64,000 nucleotides of DNA, taken from the NCBI GenBank assembly GCA_021799475.1, contig JAJZAJ010000002.1, positions 146,855 through 210,854 of the forward strand, read 5' to 3'. Both the position numbers and the translations under genes were made by a program. This document shows, piece by piece, positions 59,422 through 64,000 of the stretch. The first letter of the stretch is position 1. Each line of letters starts with the position of its first letter. Origin of the DNA: Microcaldota archaeon (GTDB lineage Archaea; Micrarchaeota; Micrarchaeia; Micrarchaeales; Micrarchaeaceae). The notes under the pieces were generated by a model. That model worked only from the letters and a program-made list of their open reading frames with translations. It had not been told where the DNA came from and searched no databases.

Positions 59422-59422
59422 C
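59391..59422 (+). repeat. att-like copy 1 of the tRNA-Leu 3' end
   Basis: 32 bases starting GTTGGTGCAGGGAGAGAGAT and ending CTCTCGC, identical to copy 3 at 62187-62218; copy 2 at 60956-60986 differs by one base over its shared 31. They cover CCA, discriminator, acceptor strand and T arm of a minus-strand tRNA-Leu. Spacing between copies is 1.57 and 1.23 kb. Confidence 0.8.
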
Positions 59423-59473
59423 AGCCCTAAGGCAACAGGTCCTAAGCCTGTCGCGTTTGACCATGCTCCGCAA
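59393..59473 (-). pseudogene. tRNA-Leu (TAG) fragment lacking the 5' acceptor strand
   Basis: Minus strand: D arm GCGGAGCATGGTCAAACGCG, anticodon stem ACAGG/CCTGT with loop CTTAGGA (anticodon TAG), long variable arm, T arm GAGAG-TTCAAAT-CTCTC, acceptor strand TCCCTGC, discriminator A and encoded CCA. The 5' strand should be GCAGGGA but reads TTACCGA. Without it the tRNA cannot fold normally, so it looks like a fragment displaced by integration; the intact gene would then lie beyond 64000. A tRNA with a distant 5' piece is the alternative. Confidence 0.7.
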
Positions 59474-59518
59474 TCGGTAAATCCACTAGGAGAGAATCTG
59501 TTCTTTCTCGCTCTGGCG

Positions 59519-60199
59519 CTATTTGATCGCTTGCTTCAACTTCTCGATAACTTCGTCCCAGTTGGGTCTTTTTTGTACAGGTATGTATGCATTTGCAATC
59601 TTCGGAACGTTTGTAGTTGAAAGCGCCTCCGCGAACTTTGTCTTATATTTTATCCTGAATTCATGTGGATACAACTCGTGCATCCAGTATAAATCGTAGA
59701 TATCTTTCCACTCCCTCCTTTCTTCAAATGCAGATTCCTTCTGGTGATTGAGTTCACTGAAACAGTACATTGGCGCTATTTTCGATACTGGTATAAAATC
59801 AGATGCTGCTCGCCTCTTTTCTATTTTGTTTTTTATCCCAAATGAGATGTCAAGTCTGACTACGTCTCTGATGCCATCAAACTTATACGCCATCGAGAAG
59901 CCAATCGAATGTTTTGTGAAAAATTCCTTCTTGATTTCCCATCCAATCTGTTTGATATATTTTTTGGCCTCGTCTCTATCTAGAGCAGTGTCATAATCTA
60001 AATCCTCAGAAAACCGCTGGTGACTACCCAGATAGCCTTTATTTATGGCTGTACCGCCCTTCAGCACGAACTTTTCCGTCCCCATGGATTCCATAAGCTC
60101 AAAAAGGAAGGCCTCCTTGACCACGAAATTCAAACTTAGCCCATCTCTTGCTGCATAATCCTGCAACTCGTCGAGTTTAAAAGCTATTGTTGCCACCAT
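59519..60199 (-). CDS. AbiEii-type nucleotidyltransferase toxin
   Basis: 226 residues from ATG 60199. FVLKGGTAINKGYLGSHQRF and SEDLDYD form the GG[ST]...DxD core of the AbiEii/AbiGii nucleotidyltransferase family (PF08843). Type IV toxin-antitoxin systems of this class block growth, probably by adding nucleotides to tRNA, and give phage defence or stabilise mobile elements. It overlaps the antitoxin gene by 16 bases. The frame before ATG 60199 lies in the antitoxin gene and is not used. Confidence 0.85.
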   Translation of the reverse strand: MVATIAFKLDELQDYAARDGLSLNFVVKEAFLFELMESMGTEKFVLKGGTAINKGYLGSHQRFSEDLDYDTALDRDEAKKYIKQIGWEIKKEFFTKHSIGFSMAYKFDGIRDVVRLDISFGIKNKIEKRRAASDFIPVSKIAPMYCFSELNHQKESAFEERREWKDIYDLYWMHELYPHEFRIKYKTKFAEALSTTNVPKIANAYIPVQKRPNWDEVIEKLKQAIK

Positions 60200-60900
60200 G
60201 ACAGAATCACCTCTTTGCCTATGTTGTCTATAATTTTCCATTCTGGTATATATGTGCCGCTGCGTTTCCCGCTAAGATATGCGTTTGCTTTTATCTTTTT
60301 CCTGCAGAATGAGAGCATTTTTGACTTTTCCTTATCAAGTTTTGGAAGAAGGGACAGAAGATATCCAAGCCTTTGAAAGGATGCGGAGTTTTCTGCGTCG
60401 CATAGCTGAATCAGCTTGCCAGAATCTATGTCTGCATAGTACAGTACTTTTGCAAGCATTGTAAAATTCGTTAAGGATAAGTGCATTAGGGAATCGCTGA
60501 TTGCTTTCTCAACCGAAGCGAGTGGGTAATCGCCTTTCTCGATACCGGCATAATTACGTGCCTTGAAGTAAATGAATTCGAGGTTCCCCATCTGCACGGA
60601 TTTCCTAACGTTAGACGCAACAAAAACCGTAAACGGAAATTCTTCGATTAGGTGGTGGAGATAGAAAGCCGTAGAGAGAGATATATAGCCCGCGTGCAGT
60701 TGGCATGCTACCCAAAACATATCCGCATTTTTTGAAACATATACGCCTTTAATCGGGTTGTATATTTCGCCGGCTTTGACCAGTCTGTTAAGCGTGACCC
60801 GCAATGAGTTCTCAGAAGTTAACGAAAGGCTGGCTAGGAGGGGAAAGTAGGTTAGCTTTGCTGAATTGATATATCCTTTTATCCTTGTTGTCAATTTCAT
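60184..60900 (-). CDS. AbiEi-type antitoxin/transcriptional regulator
   Basis: 238 residues. An N-terminal winged helix (SLTSENSLRVTLNRLVKAGE, then IYNPIKGVYV as wing) precedes the AbiEi-like domain with ISLSTAFYLHHL and YPLASVEKAISDSLMHL, matching the layout of AbiEi antitoxins, which repress their own operon. It is the first gene of the pair; its ATG at 60900 lies four bases after an inverted repeat. The next element's att copy begins 56 bases upstream. Confidence 0.82.
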   Translation of the reverse strand: MKLTTRIKGYINSAKLTYFPLLASLSLTSENSLRVTLNRLVKAGEIYNPIKGVYVSKNADMFWVACQLHAGYISLSTAFYLHHLIEEFPFTVFVASNVRKSVQMGNLEFIYFKARNYAGIEKGDYPLASVEKAISDSLMHLSLTNFTMLAKVLYYADIDSGKLIQLCDAENSASFQRLGYLLSLLPKLDKEKSKMLSFCRKKIKANAYLSGKRSGTYIPEWKIIDNIGKEVILSWWQQ

Positions 60901-60903
60901 AGT

Positions 60904-60931
60904 ATATTAACTAAATGTTAATATATAAATA
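60904..60931 (-). promoter_or_regulatory. AbiE operator and promoter
   Basis: ATATTAAC-TAAAT-GTTAATAT (60904-60924): eight-base inverted arms with a five-base spacer, between the minus-strand TATA box (ATTTATATAT at 60921-60930) and the antitoxin ATG. This is the expected site for autorepression by the AbiEi-like winged helix. Confidence 0.65.
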
Positions 60932-60955
60932 CTTTTGCAAAAAGAGCTTTTTGAA

Positions 60956-60986
60956 TTGGTGCAGGGAGAGAGATTTGAACGCTCGC
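60956..60986 (+). repeat. att-like copy 2 of the tRNA-Leu 3' end
   Basis: TTGGTGCAGGGAGAGAGATT then TGAACGCTCGC; one base differs from copies 1 and 3 (G for T at 60981). On the minus strand it continues as an integrase-like RAFKSLSLHQFKKLFLQKYL before a stop. It marks the border between the AbiE segment and the ATPase segment. Confidence 0.75.
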
Positions 60987-61041
60987 CGTTCTCATTATAC
61001 AAACCTTTATAATACTTTATTGTATAATTATACTGGATGCT

Positions 61042-62187
61042 ATGGCAGAATTCATACTCACACCGGCAATAGGGGACAACTTTATAGGGAGAGAAACGTT
61101 GGTACAGGAACTCGTTGAAGAACTACATAATAAGAAATCACACATAGGGTTTTGCCTGTATGGTAGGCGCAGAGTCGGGAAGACTTCTATTCTGATAAAG
61201 GTAAGGCAACTGCTTGAAGAAGATAAGAAGCTAGTCGTGGCTTATTTATCATTATACGATATTGCAGACTTATCGCCCACAACCTTTGCTGAGGAATTGA
61301 TGGATGCCATAGTGCATGCATATCAGGAAAAGGGGCTTTTGCCACTAAAAATCAGGATAAAGGACCTCCTTAAGTCACCACTCAGCATTGCCTCAGAATT
61401 ACTGAAGAGCGTAAAGGTAGAAGGAGTAGTTGCCGAACATATAAAACTGATTCTTGAATTTAAAAAAGAGAGGGGTGACGATAACAATTATTCCGAGTAC
61501 ATACGGCAAGCATTCAATACGGGGGAGGTGCTGGCGAAATCCACTTCGACAAAGTGCATAATAATTTTGGATGAATTCCCAGAGGTTGTAAAATTCAAGA
61601 ACGGCCTGCAGTTGGTGAAGATGCTAAGAACGCAGTATGAGCTGCAGAGGGCGACTGCAATTATGATCTCTGGCTCTATAAAAAGAACCTTGGATATAGT
61701 GGCTCTTTCGGAAGGCTCTCCGTTCTATAAACAGCTGGTGCCAAAACACCTATTGCCTTTCACGGAGCAAGAAACGGCCGAATTTATCAAATCTTATATC
61801 GGCAAAGTCGGGAAAAAAGAAGTAGAAGAGCTGTATGATATCACGAGCGGGCTGCCATTCTATCTTCAGTTTATCGGACGATCCACAAAGTATGCTGGTG
61901 GGATAAGAGATATTATTGACACTTTCATAGCGCAGGAAGGCGATTTGTTCTTTAGGGAGGAGTTTGAAAAACTGAGCGACAAAGAAAAGATAATTGTAGC
62001 CGCATTGGCAAATGGCACTGAAAACCTTGTCGGAATAGCAAAAAACATAACTGAGCCGGCAACCACGGTAAGCAGGTACCTCCCAAATTTAATAGAAGAG
62101 GATATTGTAGAAAAGAAATCGCGTGGCACATATGCACTGGTAGATAAGCTATTTGCTCACTGGCTGAAGAAGCGTATTGTCGAATAG
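61042..62187 (+). CDS. Archaeal STAND-like ATPase (ATPase_2 family)
   Basis: 381 residues. MAEFILTPAIGDNFIGRETL is the family's N-terminal FIGRE signature; Walker A LYGRRRVGKTSILIK (about 40); Walker B CIIILDEFPEVV (about 172); sensor MISGSIKRTLD; a C-terminal winged helix (VGIAKNITEPATTVSRYLPN). These MNS-clade STAND ATPases are common in archaeal mobile elements and are suspected of defence or signalling; they are not known enzymes of transport. It alone fills the segment between att copies 2 and 3, and its stop codon overlaps copy 3. Confidence 0.85.
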   Translation: MAEFILTPAIGDNFIGRETLVQELVEELHNKKSHIGFCLYGRRRVGKTSILIKVRQLLEEDKKLVVAYLSLYDIADLSPTTFAEELMDAIVHAYQEKGLLPLKIRIKDLLKSPLSIASELLKSVKVEGVVAEHIKLILEFKKERGDDNNYSEYIRQAFNTGEVLAKSTSTKCIIILDEFPEVVKFKNGLQLVKMLRTQYELQRATAIMISGSIKRTLDIVALSEGSPFYKQLVPKHLLPFTEQETAEFIKSYIGKVGKKEVEELYDITSGLPFYLQFIGRSTKYAGGIRDIIDTFIAQEGDLFFREEFEKLSDKEKIIVAALANGTENLVGIAKNITEPATTVSRYLPNLIEEDIVEKKSRGTYALVDKLFAHWLKKRIVE

Positions 62188-62218
62188 TTGGTGCAGGGAG
62201 AGAGATTTGAACTCTCGC
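62187..62218 (+). repeat. att-like copy 3 of the tRNA-Leu 3' end
   Basis: Identical to copy 1 over 32 bases. On the minus strand it reads REFKSLSLHQLFDNTLLQPV then a stop, another int-like start. It separates the ATPase segment from the segment with the integrase. Confidence 0.8.
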
Positions 62219-62261
62219 CCTATTAGAGAGAAGCATCGGAATAAAGGTTGATTATCCGTAT

Positions 62262-62822
62262 ATGAACACAGAGGTGAAGGCATTTGCCAAAACTCTTGAA
62301 GCGGAAGAAAACGTCGTAGCGAGGATGATACCCGGTGGCATATGGGATACGCATCCGGACAATGTGCGAAATAAGCGAAGCGGCCCGTGGTACCCCTTCG
62401 GAAAGATGACTCTACGGCGCGCATTCCATAACGACTTGCCGAGCCAAGTTATATCAAGAAGAAAAGCGGAGATACAGTTTGGGTCGGGAACGGATATACT
62501 GAGAAGGGAGTATCTGCCTAGGACTGTGGATTACAAGGAAGTGATGGAGTTAAAGACAGATAGCGGAGAAGGTGAAATGCATTTCAGGGACCGTGCACAT
62601 GCCGCCATGTACAAAATATATCGAGACGAAGGCTTTAAGCCAAGGGCCCCATTAGCCGGCGAGACGAAATGTGACTGGTGCCATGGCGGGATACCGCCGA
62701 AACCTGATGGAACAGAAGGCACTCACTGCTATACCTGCGGATGGGATGATGCTGATAGATCCAACGACGAAAGTTGGATAGATGTACTTAGAATAGCAAA
62801 GCCAACCAAAACTAATAAATAA
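62262..62822 (+). CDS. Unknown zinc-ribbon protein of the integrated element
   Basis: 186 residues, no membrane segment. The last third has CDWCHGGIPPKPDG and CYTCGWDDAD, two CxxC pairs 19 residues apart, a zinc ribbon. The first part is Arg-rich (NVRNKRSGPWYPFGKMTLRR). No family recognised. It starts 43 bases after att copy 3 and is followed 11 bases later by another unknown gene in the same direction, so both are probably cargo of the element. Confidence 0.55.
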   Translation: MNTEVKAFAKTLEAEENVVARMIPGGIWDTHPDNVRNKRSGPWYPFGKMTLRRAFHNDLPSQVISRRKAEIQFGSGTDILRREYLPRTVDYKEVMELKTDSGEGEMHFRDRAHAAMYKIYRDEGFKPRAPLAGETKCDWCHGGIPPKPDGTEGTHCYTCGWDDADRSNDESWIDVLRIAKPTKTNK

Positions 62823-62833
62823 TGTGAAATAAG

Positions 62834-63187
62834 ATGACTATTGAGAGTATGACAGAAAACAAGGCAAAACGGGCGGCACCTCGTAAGAGTACGGGTCTGT
62901 CTTATGAGGAATTGAGACGTGCATATTTTGAGAACAACAGAGATAATCCGGTTGTTAAGTCGGAATTGAAGGAGAAAGCAGGGGACTTCGAAGGTGCTGC
63001 AGCTGAGATTGATAAAGCACTAAAAAAGCACCCTGATGACAGCTTCCTCGCTTCATACAGGGATGATTTGGTTCGAAGAAAGCTACTTTTCCGTGGTGAA
63101 GGAACCACCGTCCCGGTAGTTAGAGACGCAGACTGCGAGCATCCAAACGGAGTACATATAAGAAAAACAGATGGAGTACCTGCCTGA
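62834..63187 (+). CDS. Unknown small protein of the integrated element
   Basis: 117 residues, charged. A basic N-terminus (NKAKRAAPRKSTGLSYEELR) is followed by a helical pair with GDFEGAAAEIDKALKKHPDD, which looks like one TPR unit, and a His-bearing tail (DADCEHPNGVHIRKTDG). GTGA precedes the ATG. Its stop abuts the integrase stop, tail to tail. Function unknown. Confidence 0.5.
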   Translation: MTIESMTENKAKRAAPRKSTGLSYEELRRAYFENNRDNPVVKSELKEKAGDFEGAAAEIDKALKKHPDDSFLASYRDDLVRRKLLFRGEGTTVPVVRDADCEHPNGVHIRKTDGVPA

Positions 63188-64000
63188 TTACTTCACGTTC
63201 TTGATTCGTTCTATCCTAGCGAGTAACTCTTCTTGATTGAATGCATGGTCTATGTTATCATATAATTCCGTCTTGTCCTTGCTTATATAGCACATTGTAA
63301 TCGACGGATTGCTATGTCTGGCAAATCGGCTGGCTAATACTACATTGCCATTCGTTGCCTTTGAGAAGCATGTTATTGCATAGTGCCTGAGGCTGTGCGT
63401 TGTGAGCCTGTGCAGTGCACGAGGTCTGCCTTTACGCATAGTCTCGTCAGAATAGCCATATACTGCTTCAAGATTAGATTTCTGAATTGTTATTCTAAAC
63501 ACTTTCCTAACGTAGTTAGAGTCTATGAAAGGCTCTTTGTTGTGGCTTCCGTGATCCTTGAAGAACAGATAGCCTGTCGCCTGTTTTATTTGATTCTCGT
63601 TCTGGCTTATGAACGATAATGTTTCCTTGAATAATTCTGATGGGATAAGCATAGAATCAGTCTTCCTTCTTTTCTCGCTTTGTATCATCAGCTCCCGTTT
63701 CTCAAAGTCGATGTTGCCTACGTGCAACTTTGTGACTTCTCCGATCCTGAGACCTAGATGCGCCTGATACTTAAAAATAAGCCTGAACTTGTCGTTAGGA
63801 ACATTTCTGAGGAAATGCCCCAGTTCAAGTTCAGTGAAGCCCTTGTTTACGGATCCGTACTTCGGCTCTCCTGACTTCTGCTTGAAGCGCTTTACGTAGA
63901 CTTTGTGTATTCTTGACTTCAGCTCTATCATTTCATGGAATGATAGAGACTTGCTTTGTTCCTCAACAGAGGCTAGGAATTTCTCTACGGATTCGAGCTC
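63188..64000 (-). CDS. Tyrosine recombinase/integrase (N-terminus off the window)
   Basis: The frame is open from the window edge, 270 codons seen. Catalytic residues: Arg in HLGLRIGEVTKL, Lys region ELMIQSEKRRKTD, HxxR in THSLRHYAITCF, RFARHSNPSI, and the nucleophile Tyr in TMCYIS. It inserts and excises the element at the tRNA-Leu end. The ATG at 63931 is not the true start: the in-frame sequence upstream reads ELESVEKFLASVEEQSKSLS and matches the integrase remnant beside the tRNA-Leu fragment. Confidence 0.9.
   Translation of the reverse strand, partial: ELESVEKFLASVEEQSKSLSFHEMIELKSRIHKVYVKRFKQKSGEPKYGSVNKGFTELELGHFLRNVPNDKFRLIFKYQAHLGLRIGEVTKLHVGNIDFEKRELMIQSEKRRKTDSMLIPSELFKETLSFISQNENQIKQATGYLFFKDHGSHNKEPFIDSNYVRKVFRITIQKSNLEAVYGYSDETMRKGRPRALHRLTTHSLRHYAITCFSKATNGNVVLASRFARHSNPSITMCYISKDKTELYDNIDHAFNQEELLARIERIKNVK
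63983..64000 (+). repeat. 18-base copy of sequence 59353-59370 at the window edge
   Basis: CTCTACGGATTCGAGCTC occurs here and at 59353-59370. In both places the minus strand encodes ELESVE of the integrase N-terminus. The match may go on beyond the edge towards a further att copy. Confidence 0.7.

Noticed and set aside
1-64000. CRISPR array
   Set aside because: No regularly spaced direct repeats of 24-40 bases with unique spacers and no cas genes were seen; the tRNA-end copies are over 1 kb apart.

Overview
The window is archaeal. It carries gatD/gatE, archaeal transcription factor B, a catalytic proteasome beta subunit, the KH/beta-CASP nuclease aCPSF1, topoisomerase VI subunit B, a Dim2/Krr1-type KH protein, an intron-containing tRNA-Met and TATA-box promoters. 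Most start codons follow a GGTG or GTGAT ribosome-binding motif, which is the 3' part of the extended archaeal Shine-Dalgarno sequence. Many other genes look leaderless, with a TATA box 25-35 bases before the ATG. The compact layout, small zinc-finger proteins and divergent IleRS would fit a DPANN archaeon such as a Micrarchaeota/ARMAN relative. That assignment is inference; no rRNA is present to test it.

Layout. 1-12.3 kb: housekeeping genes (gatE, gatD, ileS), a membrane PLD-like protein with an EF-Tu/SelB-like protein that lacks GTPase motifs, two tRNAs (one with an intron), and a redox/zinc-finger cluster (CPHC mini-thioredoxin, lipoamide-dehydrogenase-like flavoprotein, four tiny zinc proteins, TSUP transporter). 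12.5-20.1 kb (minus strand): a first type IV secretion-like operon with a VirB2-like pilin, a VirB6-like membrane protein, a VirB3/VirB4-N-like protein, a VirB4-like ATPase, unknown proteins and a second HerA/VirB4-type ATPase. It is driven from a palindrome-bearing promoter. 20.2-32.5 kb: tRNA-Ile, a double-HTH Lrp-like regulator, a DMT transporter, TFB, a TRAM protein, proteasome beta, aCPSF1, lysS, a HTH regulator with phased repeats, a KH protein and top6B.

32.6-52.1 kb (minus strand): a much larger second type IV secretion-like locus of about 18 genes. It has a small pilin, a 687-residue secreted protein whose C-terminus is a pilin domain, six tandem VirB6/TrbL-like paralogues, two VirB3/VirB4-N-like proteins, a VirB4-like ATPase, a free copy of the ATPase's helical tail, and surface or cytosolic accessory proteins. 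No relaxase or outer-membrane component is visible. It may build a surface filament or export/uptake apparatus, perhaps for contact with a host cell; this is the most novel content of the window.

52.3-58.4 kb: a surface-glycan island (NodU-type carbamoyltransferase, methyltransferase, PMT-like membrane glycosyltransferase, radical SAM protein, GT2). 59.3-64 kb: tandem integrated elements at a tRNA-Leu 3' end. Three att-like copies of that end are seen, with a broken tRNA-Leu, an integrase remnant, an AbiE-type toxin-antitoxin pair with its own operator, a STAND-like ATPase, two unknown proteins and a tyrosine integrase cut by the window edge.
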